A model generated the notes under the pieces. It was not told where the DNA came from. It worked only from the letters and a program-made list of their open reading frames with translations, and made no database searches. From Candidatus Curtissbacteria bacterium (GTDB lineage: Bacteria; Patescibacteriota; Microgenomatia; Curtissbacterales; GWA2-41-24), in the NCBI GenBank assembly GCA_030647775.1, contig JAUSJC010000008.1, forward strand, positions 1 through 47,466: a stretch of DNA of 47,466 nucleotides. The letters run 5' to 3'. A program made the translations under genes and the position numbers. Positions 1-8,923 of this stretch are shown here, in pieces. Each line of letters begins with the position of its first letter. The first letter of the stretch is position 1.

Positions 1-2
1 GG

Positions 3-140
3 GCGGCTTGTCCAAGCGGGCCGCAGTGCGACAACAGTTTGACTGCCGCCGAGCAGTTTAACTTCGACCCGAAATACCTGGCAGGTCTGAACAACATCCT
101 TGGCAATCCAAAAATCTCCTGGGCGGAAGTAGCGCCGTAA
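3..140 (+). CDS. C-terminal end of an unidentified protein (...NNILGNPKISWAEVAP*), truncated by window edge
   Basis: Open frame from base 3 to TAA at 138-140. Confidence 0.5.
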   Translation, partial: AACPSGPQCDNSLTAAEQFNFDPKYLAGLNNILGNPKISWAEVAP

Positions 141-196
141 AGCGCGAAGCGCTTACTCAATGACCAATTTCCAAACTCCAATTTCCAATTTCTTCT

Positions 197-389
197 GTCA
201 TTGCGAGTCCCTTTTCTGCTGTCATTCTGAGCACTTTACCATTGTCATCCTGAGCGACCTGCCTGCCGGCGAGGCAGGAGCGAAGCAGTCTCAGATCCTG
301 AATAAGGACAGATCCCGAAACGAATTCGGGATGACACAAGGGTCGGTTCAGGATGACAAAACGGGTAAGATTGCTTCGCTCGCAATGAC
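197..389. repeat. Composite nested palindromic repeat (GTCATTGCGAG...CTCGCAATGAC outer arms with CCTGAA/TTCAGG and CCTGCC/GGCAGG hairpins inside)
   Basis: Inverted termini read directly; the same modules recur through the window. Confidence 0.8.
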
Positions 390-695
390 ATATAAGGATT
401 TTCGACTTGAGACGTTTTTGTTTCAAAAAAGACTGATATGAATTTGGAATTTTGTCCTTGGAGTTTCCTGTTTGATCCACTTAGGTGATATTTAGGTACT
501 AGATTTTCTTTTACTACTTGCCGAATTTGAACGCTGGATTTAAAATGGCGGCACGTCAGTTTACGGTTTACGGTTGACAGTTAACAGTTCACAGACAGAA
601 GTAAAACACTCAGGTCATTCTGAACTTGATTCAGAATCTAGATCCCGAAACGAGTTCGGGATGACACAGAAGGCTTTCGATAACCGATAACTCTA

Positions 696-1715
696 ATGAA
701 ATTTTCTCTTTTTTCATCAAAACGCCTGGGTATCGACCTTGGTACTTCCAATTGTTTAGTTTGGGCTTCCGGTGAGGGTGTGGTTTTGGCGGAACCGAGC
801 GTGGTTGCCGTCGATTCCGTTACCGGGCGAGTTGTGGCGGTTGGCAGTGAGGCGCGCGAGATGCTAGGCAGAACGGGAAGCAACCTGATTGCGCAGAAAC
901 CCTTGAGGGACGGAGTTGTAGCTGATTTTTTGGTCGCGCAGAGTATGCTCAAGTACTTTATGAATAAGGTTTTGGGGAGCTCACGGCTTGCCAGACCGGA
1001 GGTTATGGTGTGTGTGCCATCCGGAATAACCCAAGTCGAACGAAGGGCGGTTCTGGAGGCGACGCTGACTGCCGGCGCCAAGACGGCATATTTAATTGAC
1101 CAGTCGCTGGCAGCAGCCATTGGTGCCAAACTGCCAATTGAGGCGGCATTTGGCTCGATGGTTGTGGATATCGGCGGAGGCCAGGTAGGCGCGGCTGTTG
1201 TATCTTTGGGCGGCATTGTGGCAACGGCATCTGCCAAAGCGGGGGGCAATAAAATAGACGAGGCGATAACTCTTTACCTGCGGCGGGGGCATAATTTGAT
1301 AATCGGAGAGCGGATGGCCGAGGATATCAAGGTTAAAATCGGCGCCGCACTCTTAATGAACCCCAAAAAGACAATGGAAGTACGCGGCCGTGACGCCATA
1401 CTGGGACTGCCTAAAACCGTAACGGTGGATTCACACGAAATTACGCAGGCGATAGGGCCGGTTTTGAACTCAATAATTACTTGCATTAAGAACGTACTTG
1501 AGCAGACGCCGCCGGAGCTTGCCAGCGATATTATCGAGCGGGGGATGGTTTTAACCGGCGGGACGGCGCAGCTTAGGGCGCTTGACCGCTTAATTACCTC
1601 TCAAACGAACGTGCCGGCGCACGTTTCCGAAGGCCCGATGCACGCGGTGGTTTACGGAACGGGCATGGCTCTGGAGAATATCGAGGCGTGGAAGAGGTTG
1701 TTGCACACAAGGTAG
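696..1715 (+). CDS. MreB/actin-like protein, divergent paralog
   Basis: RLGIDLGTSNCLV, VCVPSGITQVERRAV, VVDIGGGQ, LTGGTAQL motifs of the MreB family. Confidence 0.85.
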   Translation: MKFSLFSSKRLGIDLGTSNCLVWASGEGVVLAEPSVVAVDSVTGRVVAVGSEAREMLGRTGSNLIAQKPLRDGVVADFLVAQSMLKYFMNKVLGSSRLARPEVMVCVPSGITQVERRAVLEATLTAGAKTAYLIDQSLAAAIGAKLPIEAAFGSMVVDIGGGQVGAAVVSLGGIVATASAKAGGNKIDEAITLYLRRGHNLIIGERMAEDIKVKIGAALLMNPKKTMEVRGRDAILGLPKTVTVDSHEITQAIGPVLNSIITCIKNVLEQTPPELASDIIERGMVLTGGTAQLRALDRLITSQTNVPAHVSEGPMHAVVYGTGMALENIEAWKRLLHTR

Positions 1716-1732
1716 TGTATAATTCATAGCCG

Positions 1733-1897
1733 ATGAAGGATCAGGAGCCTAAGAAGGGTCATGAGTACAATATCGGTCTGGTTGCCGCTGGCGGTGCCCT
1801 AATCTATATAGGTATAGCAAGTATAGAAGGACAACCAGTGATTGGGATTCTTCTTTTTGGAATTGGTGCGTATGTGATGACCAAAGCAAGTAGATAA
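1733..1897 (+). CDS. Small two-TM membrane protein (54 aa)
   Basis: MKDQEPKKGHEYNIGLVAAGGALIYIGIASIEGQPVIGILLFGIGAYVMTKASR*; below the ORF-track length cutoff. Confidence 0.5.
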   Translation: MKDQEPKKGHEYNIGLVAAGGALIYIGIASIEGQPVIGILLFGIGAYVMTKASR

Positions 1898-1965
1898 TTT
1901 TCGATTCTTACCTATAAGAATTGCTTCTATTTACCATTGACTATTTACCATTTACAATGTAGCCC

Positions 1966-2525
1966 ATGCTTATTGGTTTTGATGCGTCCCGCGCGTTTGT
2001 AGGTGAGGCTACGGGGACGGAGAATTATTCGCTGAATTTGTTGCGGGCTTTGGCCAAGATTGACCGGGAAAATAGGTATCGAGTGTACCTTAGAGAAGTG
2101 CATAGTGAAAAGTGGAGAGTGCTTAGTCAAAAAAATTCCAAAAAAGACTAACCACTAACCACTAACCATTTGTTCTCGCCGGCAAGCTTGGGTGGGACTA
2201 TCAGGAAATTTTGGCGGCACCGAAAAAATTTGGAGTAGAGAAGCAGGTTAAGTTTATTGGCAGGATTGCCGATGCCGATTTGCCGGTGCTCTTTAATTAC
2301 AGCGGCGCTAGGGTTTTTGCCTTTCCTAGTTTGTTTGAGGGGTTCGGCCTGCCTATTTTGGAGGCGATTTCTTGCGGGTGTCCGGTTGTTGCCAGCGATA
2401 TACCTTCACATAGAGAAATCATGGAAAAGTTGAAGATTGGCGAGGCTGGAGTTTTGACAAAAGCTGACATAGTGAGTGAGTCGGTGCGATTCTTATATCA
2501 AAATATAACAAACGGTAATAAATAG
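1966..2525 (+). pseudogene. Glycosyltransferase family 4 pseudogene, middle missing
   Basis: N-terminal GT4 part (MLIGFDASRAF..GTENYSLNLL) and C-terminal part ([38 protein letters not shown]) separated by heptanucleotide repeats. Confidence 0.75.
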
Positions 2526-2693
2526 TTATGCTGTGGTAACATTTAGCCTCAATCTTCTATTTTTCCAAACAGGCATGGATCGGGGGAGGATGAATTTTTG
2601 AATCTGCCTGTCGGCAGACAGGGCTAAAAAGGTATAATATAAATAGTATTTAGCTTCGGCGAGGCGCCAGTTGCCCTTAGAAGGCTAAAATTT

Positions 2694-3470
2694 ATGGAAA
2701 ACATACCGACAAGCGAAGTTTTTGTACCAAAAATCGAGGTTTTGGGGGTAAAAGTAGGGGATATAGATGAAAAAACGGCTATTTCCCGAATACTAACTTT
2801 GGCAAAAGATACTAAAGGCCACCACTATGTGGTTACAGTCAATGCGGAGTTTGTGATGTTGGCCCGCCGGAACCCTGATTTTGCCAGGATTGTGGAAAGC
2901 GCGGATCTGGCCTTAGCGGATGGTGCCGGGGTAGTCTTGGCGAAGCTAATTTTGGGGGGAAAGGCGCATTCTCGCGTGACGGGAGTAGATATGGTAGATA
3001 AACTGTGTGCGGAAAGTGCCAAAAGGGCTATTAGGGTAGGCTTTTTGGGTGGTTTTCACGCTGTAGCAAGTGAGGTTTCCAAGCGCCAAAAAGCTAAATT
3101 TCCGGGCTTAAAAGTAGTATATATTGCGTCCGGAAGCCCAATTATAGGTTATGATTTGAGGCTAAGAAAGGCAATTTCGGCCTCCGGGCGCGTTGATATT
3201 TTGTTTGTTGCTTTTGGCATGGGTGGCCAGGAGTTTTGGATATCACGGAATATTAAGCACCTGAATGTTGGTGTCGCCATTGGTGTCGGCGGGGCATTTG
3301 ACTACATTTCTTCAGTGAAAATGCGGGCGCCAAGATTCGTGCAAAGGGTTGGTTTGGAATGGTTATGGCGGTTGGTGCTCGAACCTGCCAGAATTTGGCG
3401 GATGAGAGTTCTACCGGTTTTTGCGGAGTTGGTAATTTGGCAATTTTTAAAGAAACTTTTAAAATTCTAA
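2694..3470 (+). CDS. WecG/TagA/CpsF family glycosyltransferase
   Basis: NAEFVMLARRNP..ADLALADGAGVVLA..GFLGG..FVAFGMGGQEFWI..GVGGAFDYISG-like motifs. Confidence 0.85.
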   Translation: MENIPTSEVFVPKIEVLGVKVGDIDEKTAISRILTLAKDTKGHHYVVTVNAEFVMLARRNPDFARIVESADLALADGAGVVLAKLILGGKAHSRVTGVDMVDKLCAESAKRAIRVGFLGGFHAVASEVSKRQKAKFPGLKVVYIASGSPIIGYDLRLRKAISASGRVDILFVAFGMGGQEFWISRNIKHLNVGVAIGVGGAFDYISSVKMRAPRFVQRVGLEWLWRLVLEPARIWRMRVLPVFAELVIWQFLKKLLKF

Positions 3471-4037
3471 AAATTTCATAAAAACTGAAAATTTTTGGAA
3501 AAGAGGAGTCTTGAAAATTTTTAGAAGTTATATCCTATAAATTTTAAAAATTCCCGTCGATATTTTTTATTATTTTAATAATTTCTACTTACTTATTAAA
3601 ATTTTAAGGTAGCAAAAAAAGAGAGAATTCCGCTAAATTTTGAGGGATTTTTTGTAAATGTGGGATAAGAAAGTACCTTGTATATTTTTTCGTTTTTTGT
3701 CAATTCTAGCTTCATTATATGTTAGTAACAAGTTTACTCAAAATTGGTTCATTCTGTTATTTAGGGACATTTCTAGAAATTAATTTTTATACGAGGAAAT
3801 TATAAAATTTACCGTTAATCATTTTGGCAATATGTATATCTGCATATTGCAATTTTTGCGTAGCATTTTAAAACCTGTAGTTGTTATTTTGTATTGTCTT
3901 GTTAGCTTCAAAAATGTGTTTAAACATTGAATATAGTGATTTTTCCATCTACAATGAAGTTAATATCAGCAAAGCTTAAGTTATATAATTGATTTAAGAG
4001 TTATTGGAAGCTTTCTGATATTGCTCATAAATTTGCA

Positions 4038-4976
4038 ATGGCTAAGTTTGTACCGGATGTCACGACTAACAGGTGGGTGGTTATAGCTGAAGGCCGCCTG
4101 AAGCGCCCCCACGAGCCCGGTGAGGCTAATCCGCCAGCCCATTCGGGGTCTGAGCCCTCAGGGTCGAAGACCGGCGGACCAAAAGTCTGTATATTTTGCC
4201 CAGGGAATGAAAATCCGCCAGGCGGCGGACCCGGTGAGGAAGTATACAGGATAGGCACGGGTAATGCCTACGAGCCTGGCTGGGAAGTTCGGGTGATCAA
4301 GAACAAATACCCGATTACGGATTTCCATGAAGTTATAATTCACTCGCCGGATCACGAGAAAGATATTGATAAGCTGCCGCTTGAGCAGATACACAAGATA
4401 TTGTTGACATTTAGAGACAGGTATAATTTTCATTCTAAAAATGGGCATGTAATGATCTTTGATAACGTCGGCGAAAATGCCGGAGCCTCAATTCACCATC
4501 CGCATTCACAGCTGGTGGTTGTGCCTAAACAGATTAATATTGATTCGCTGGCGTTGGAACCGGTTTTAAATGTTGTTGAAGATAATCATCACTTCGTGGT
4601 TTTTTGCCCGGAGTTTAGCCAATGGCCGTTTGAGGTATGGATTGCTCCCAAAAAAAGGGACGAGTTTTTTGGACAAATTAGCGCGGAGGCTATTGATGAT
4701 TTGGCTGCTGTCTTGAAAAATACATTGAGACGTTTAATTACCCACCTTTCTAAAGAGGAAGAGAACCAATGCCATTTTCATCCGGGTGTGCCGGAGGTGA
4801 CGTTTTCCGGCGGGCCGGCTTACAATTTTTATATCCATCACGGGAAAGACTGGTATATAAGGATTATTCCAAGGTTAATCCACAGGGCCGGGTTTGAGCT
4901 TGGAACCGGGCTTTCGGTCAATATTGTTGATCCGGCCGACGCGGCGGAAGTTTTAAGAGAAGAAAAGATAGGGTGA
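4038..4976 (+). CDS. galT: Galactose-1-phosphate uridylyltransferase
   Basis: CIFCPGNE zinc site, ENAGASIHHPHSQL (HxHxQ-type) and HHGKDWYIRIIPR motifs. Confidence 0.85.
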   Translation: MAKFVPDVTTNRWVVIAEGRLKRPHEPGEANPPAHSGSEPSGSKTGGPKVCIFCPGNENPPGGGPGEEVYRIGTGNAYEPGWEVRVIKNKYPITDFHEVIIHSPDHEKDIDKLPLEQIHKILLTFRDRYNFHSKNGHVMIFDNVGENAGASIHHPHSQLVVVPKQINIDSLALEPVLNVVEDNHHFVVFCPEFSQWPFEVWIAPKKRDEFFGQISAEAIDDLAAVLKNTLRRLITHLSKEEENQCHFHPGVPEVTFSGGPAYNFYIHHGKDWYIRIIPRLIHRAGFELGTGLSVNIVDPADAAEVLREEKIG

Positions 4977-5036
4977 GTATTTGCGCATCCGCCACATAAA
5001 AACCGTTCGGCCCAACTCCAATGTAGTCCGTTATTT

Positions 5037-5267
5037 TTACTCGGCCTCACTTAGGTCTCCGCTCGCCAATAACTTTTTTGTAGTTTGATAGTTGTTTCGG
5101 GCTCGCTCCGCCATATTTTTATGTGGCTCACGCGCAATTTGGTTAATTAGTTTGAGGGAGCTTGCTGCATCATGTTTTTGAGCTGCAAGAATCCAACTTT
5201 TGGGTAGATTGCGTTTATGTGTGAGAGGCCGTATATTATAAGGAAGCATGAAGGTAAATGAGGCCAT
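5037..5267 (-). CDS. Hypothetical 76-aa ORF, possibly not real
   Basis: ORF only; overlaps the start of the PMM gene. Confidence 0.2.
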   Translation of the reverse strand: MASFTFMLPYNIRPLTHKRNLPKSWILAAQKHDAASSLKLINQIAREPHKNMAERARNNYQTTKKLLASGDLSEAE

Positions 5268-6699
5268 TTTTCGCGATTACGACATCCGAGGAATCGTGGG
5301 TGAAGATCTAAGTGAAGAATTTGCCCAAGTATTCGGCAAGGCCTACGGAACGTTTTTGAGGCGAAAAGGCGTTTTGGAAGCACTGGTCGGCTACGACGCA
5401 CGGGAAAGCTCCCCAAAATATTTTGAATCGTGCGTAAAAGGAGTTTTATCTACTGGTGTAGACGTTATCGAAATTGGTTTGGTTACGACGCCGATGCTTT
5501 ACTGGTCCAGAAAATTTTATAAAAAGAATGGGGCAGTGGCAATTACCGCTTCGCACAACCCGCCGGAATTTAATGGTTTTAAGCCTTGTTTTGGCAACGG
5601 GGCGATGTTTGGGCAGGGTTTGCAGGATTTAAAGGACTTGATGATCTCGGAGGATTTTGAGACCGGCGAAGGGAAAGTCAGCGAGCGGGAAATCTTCGAG
5701 GATTATAAAGCCGATATTGCCTCAAAAGTTAAACTTGCCAGGCCTTTGAACGTGATAGTTGATTGCGGCAACGCGACCGGCGGGCCGTATGTTCCGGCAG
5801 TTCTCGAGGCAATTGGTGCTAATGTCGAGAAGCTTTTTTGCGACATCGATTTTAGACAGCCCAATCATCCACCTAACCCACAGGATCCACGGGCTTATCC
5901 GCAAATTCAGGAGAAGATGAGGAGCGGCCCCACTTCGCCAAGGTTTCGAGGGGTAAAAAAGTATGATGTAGGGCTTTTATTTGATGGAGATGCGGATCGT
6001 TTAGGATCAATTGACAGTGAAGGCAATATTGTTTGGGGCGATCAAATGACTGCTCTTTGCGCACGACGCATCGTCGAGGACAAACCTGGGGCTTTGATTC
6101 TGTTTGAGTTGCAATGCTCGCAAAGCGCTACAGACGATGTCGAAGCGCATGGCGGGAAGATGAAACTGGTCCGTGTTGGACATTCTTACATAGAGGAAGC
6201 ACTTTATCGGGATAAGGCAGAGCTGGCGGGCGAGATTAGCGGGCACATTTTCTTTTCCGATCGTTGGTATGGGTTTGATGATGCGGTTTATGCAGCCGCA
6301 CGGCTCCTGGAGTATATTGCTGAGTCTGGCAAGAGCTATAAAGAGCTGGTCGAATCTTTGCCGAAATATTATTCTTCGCCACTGACGCGAATTTTTGCGC
6401 CGGACGATAGGAAGTTTGAGATTATCGAAGAACTCAAAAAATATTTTACGGATCTTTCTTCCCGTCATCCCGAACTTGTTTCGGGATCTGCTCCTAAACT
6501 TGTCACAATCGATGGCGTAAGGCTCCAGTGGCCAGACGGCTGGGCGGTTATTCGAGCGGCCAACACTCAACCCCAGTTAACGCTTAGAGCTGAAGCAAAT
6601 TCGCAGACGAGGCTTGCCGAAATCGAAAAGATCGTTGAGCAATCCTTGGCCCGTTACGAAAAAGAGGGAGTTAAGGTTGAGTGGGGGAAAGTCCATTAG
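5248..6699 (+). CDS. manB: Phosphomannomutase/phosphoglucomutase
   Basis: FRDYDIRGIVGEDL, ITASHNPPEFNGFK, LFDGDADRLGSID, GEISGHIFF motifs. Confidence 0.92.
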   Translation: MKVNEAIFRDYDIRGIVGEDLSEEFAQVFGKAYGTFLRRKGVLEALVGYDARESSPKYFESCVKGVLSTGVDVIEIGLVTTPMLYWSRKFYKKNGAVAITASHNPPEFNGFKPCFGNGAMFGQGLQDLKDLMISEDFETGEGKVSEREIFEDYKADIASKVKLARPLNVIVDCGNATGGPYVPAVLEAIGANVEKLFCDIDFRQPNHPPNPQDPRAYPQIQEKMRSGPTSPRFRGVKKYDVGLLFDGDADRLGSIDSEGNIVWGDQMTALCARRIVEDKPGALILFELQCSQSATDDVEAHGGKMKLVRVGHSYIEEALYRDKAELAGEISGHIFFSDRWYGFDDAVYAAARLLEYIAESGKSYKELVESLPKYYSSPLTRIFAPDDRKFEIIEELKKYFTDLSSRHPELVSGSAPKLVTIDGVRLQWPDGWAVIRAANTQPQLTLRAEANSQTRLAEIEKIVEQSLARYEKEGVKVEWGKVH

Positions 6700-6847
6700 T
6701 AAGTGATTAGTGCATAAGAGAGCTTATTGCTCGTGAACTCGCAATAGTGATGAGTGATTAGTCAAAAATTGAGAAAAACTACGAACGAAAATCCAATTAC
6801 AAAAATTCTAGTTTAAGGCCAGAATCGCAGATTTTGAGAGGAAAACG

Positions 6848-7597
6848 TCAGCTGTTGAGTAACTTAAGTACTTGGCGGTGTAAAAGACCATTGGTTGCTA
6901 CATCACTACCGGAAGTTAACGAAAATTTCCCTGAAAGATCCGTAAATTTACCGCCGGCTTCTTCTATTAAAATTGATGGAGCAGCAACGTCGTGGATTTT
7001 ATTTCCGCCTTCCATGAAAGCGTCAATTTTCCCTTGAGCAACAAGCGCGTAACCGAAGGCGTCTCCAAAGCCTCTATCGCATTGAACTGTTTGTGAAAGC
7101 CTGAGAAGGCCACCCAGTTTATTCTGTTTTTCAAAAGATTTGATACCACCGTGAGATATAAAAGCATCTTCGATCTTAGAGATTTTAGAAACATGAATAC
7201 GCTTGTTGTTGAGGAAAGCACCTTTTCCTTTTTGTGCCATGTAAAATTCATTTATAGCGGGGAAAAAACAAATTCCAATTATTGGTTTGTCATTTTTCAT
7301 AACTGCCAGCAGCGTGGACCAAAACGGTATGCGTCTAATGAAACCCTTTGTGCCGTCGATAGGGTCGATAACCCATTTAAAGCGCGCTTGTGGGTTTACA
7401 GGTTCAAATTCCTCACCAATAATGCCATGGTCGGGGAAATTTTTGGCAATAATTTTGCGGATGAGCTGTTCGGCTTCTTTATCGGCACGGGTTACAGGAG
7501 TATTGTCCGGTTTATAAAAAACTTTGGGTTGGGATTTAAAATATTTTAGAGCCAGCTGGCCGGCCTGGCGTGCTGCATTAATAGCAATGTCAACCAT
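6848..7597 (-). CDS. Inositol monophosphatase / histidinol-phosphatase family
   Basis: IIGEEF, WVIDPIDGTKGFIRRIPFWSTLLA, WD-region IHDVAAPSILIEEAGG. Confidence 0.9.
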   Translation of the reverse strand: MVDIAINAARQAGQLALKYFKSQPKVFYKPDNTPVTRADKEAEQLIRKIIAKNFPDHGIIGEEFEPVNPQARFKWVIDPIDGTKGFIRRIPFWSTLLAVMKNDKPIIGICFFPAINEFYMAQKGKGAFLNNKRIHVSKISKIEDAFISHGGIKSFEKQNKLGGLLRLSQTVQCDRGFGDAFGYALVAQGKIDAFMEGGNKIHDVAAPSILIEEAGGKFTDLSGKFSLTSGSDVATNGLLHRQVLKLLNS

Positions 7598-7663
7598 ACG
7601 GGAAGTGTATCAGTTGTAATTGCTTTTTCCAAATTTAAGTTATAGATTCGTTAAGGAAGAAAA

Positions 7664-7697
7664 GTGCACATTATATGCTATAGCTTAAGCCGTGCAC
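7664..7697. promoter_or_regulatory. 34-bp dyad GTGCAC-N7-GCTATAGC-N7-GTGCAC upstream of the IMPase gene
   Basis: Symmetrical 6+7+8+7+6 layout; related copy at 8288-8321. Confidence 0.65.
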
Positions 7698-7721
7698 CGT
7701 ATATTTTATATTTTGTGTTCT

Positions 7722-8285
7722 CTAAAGGCCAAATTTATCTAACAGGCGATTCTTCGTATCTATATCTGTAGCGACAATGTAGGTAATGTTATTGGCAACA
7801 TCGAAGTAATGTTTAAGGAAATCTACTTCTTTTTTGCAAGGATATGGGTAAACAAAGACACTTTTTTGTAACCTGTGGAAATCCAGATTTTGCAATTTTC
7901 TTCTGAATGCTTCTCGTGAAGCCTTTTTAGCTTCTGGTATGTCGAAGACTATAACTCGCCACTTTTTATCCCATTTGGCAGGTTTTGTAACTTTCATATC
8001 TTCAATTTGATACGAGGAAACTTTTCGTTTACCTTTATCGGTTATTGTTATTTCGACCGATCCATCTGCTAATTCTTTTACCGAGATAAGTTCTTGTTTT
8101 TCCAGCGTCCTCAAGGCCCTTTTAACGTATTTGGTTTTGTACTGATTTTTCTCAAACTCACGGATTATGTAGACCAGACCGGGGAAGATAAGTATGGTAC
8201 CAATAAGGGCGGTAGCGCCAAGGGAAATCAGGATGCTTTTTGTTAGGTTGGAGCTGATTACAGTTTTTAATTTTGTATTTTTCAT
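7722..8285 (-). CDS. PaaX-like regulator with Cas2-like C-terminal domain and N-terminal hydrophobic segment
   Basis: KWRVIVFDIPEAKKASREAFRRKLQNLDFHRLQKSVFVYPYPC resembles PaaX/Cas2 fold proteins; hydrophobic ILISLGATALIGTILIFPGLVYII precedes a winged-helix-like segment. Confidence 0.75.
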   Translation of the reverse strand: MKNTKLKTVISSNLTKSILISLGATALIGTILIFPGLVYIIREFEKNQYKTKYVKRALRTLEKQELISVKELADGSVEITITDKGKRKVSSYQIEDMKVTKPAKWDKKWRVIVFDIPEAKKASREAFRRKLQNLDFHRLQKSVFVYPYPCKKEVDFLKHYFDVANNITYIVATDIDTKNRLLDKFGL

Positions 8286-8287
8286 AG

Positions 8288-8321
8288 GTGCATACTATTT
8301 GCTATAGCATATCATCTGCAC
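8288..8321. promoter_or_regulatory. 34-bp dyad GTGCAT-N7-GCTATAGC-N7-CTGCAC just upstream of the PaaX-like start
   Basis: Same layout and core as 7664-7697. Confidence 0.65.
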
Positions 8322-8434
8322 TTTTGTTTAAGGAGAGGTAGATTATGCGAGGAGTTCAGCGGAGTGAGGGTCTACAGGGAAAAGCGAAAATGATTTCTAC
8401 CCTAAGCACTCGGCACTAATCACTATGCACTATT

Positions 8435-8494
8435 TTAGGCTTCGGCGGTACTGCCGGAGGATTGACCGAGTAGCCATAAGACTGCCTCTTTTTT
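8435..8494 (-). pseudogene. Displaced 3' end of a MerR/excisionase-like gene (KKEAVLWLLGQSSGSTAEA*)
   Basis: Matches C-terminus of the intact gene 8563-8772 (KKEAVLWLLGQSSPGTSTNA*). Confidence 0.85.
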
Positions 8495-8562
8495 TAGGCC
8501 CGCAGTCCTGAGTTTGTCGAAGGACGAGGACTGCAAGAAAGAGGCTTGATAAATTGCTGATT

Positions 8563-8772
8563 TTATGCATTGGTACTTGTTCCTGGCGATGATTGTCCTA
8601 ATAACCAAAGTACTGCTTCTTTCTTATAGCGCCTGTCGCCGCGGGAATTGATGCGGATTGCCGGAAGCTTGCCGCGTTTGCCCCAGCGTTTGATTGTAAG
8701 AGGAGCAACACGCAAGATCTTTGCTACTTCTTTAACTGTTAATAAATCGGGCCAATCGTCTCCAAGTGCCAT
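8563..8772 (-). CDS. Excisionase/MerR-type helix-turn-helix protein
   Basis: LLTVKEVAKILRVAPLTIKRWGKRGKLPAIRI...RRYKKEAVLWLL. Confidence 0.85.
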   Translation of the reverse strand: MALGDDWPDLLTVKEVAKILRVAPLTIKRWGKRGKLPAIRINSRGDRRYKKEAVLWLLGQSSPGTSTNA

Positions 8773-8923
8773 AAGTTAGTGAATAGTGGTTAGTGCATAG
8801 TGGGTAGTCAAAATTTAACTACGTAACTATTTCCTTTTCGTACTCATGTATATCACTTTGCGAAAGCGGGAATCAAGGGGGCAAAATTGCATTTTCGGGA
8901 GAGCAGGATTATATTTTGTGTTG

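Noticed and set aside
157-480. ORFs with peptides such as CHCERSN..., HPEFVSGSV, VILSDLPAGEAGAKQS
   Set aside because: They are translations of intergenic palindromic repeats, not genes.
638-1249. Long minus-strand ORF opposite the MreB-like gene
   Set aside because: Antisense of a clear MreB coding region.
2640-2693. Riboswitch-like leader before the WecG/TagA gene
   Set aside because: Only a promoter-like tataat and a short GC-rich hairpin; no convincing conserved fold.
7722-8285. A CRISPR-Cas locus based on the Cas2-like protein
   Set aside because: No Cas1, effector or repeat-spacer array; the PaaX-like architecture fits a regulator better.
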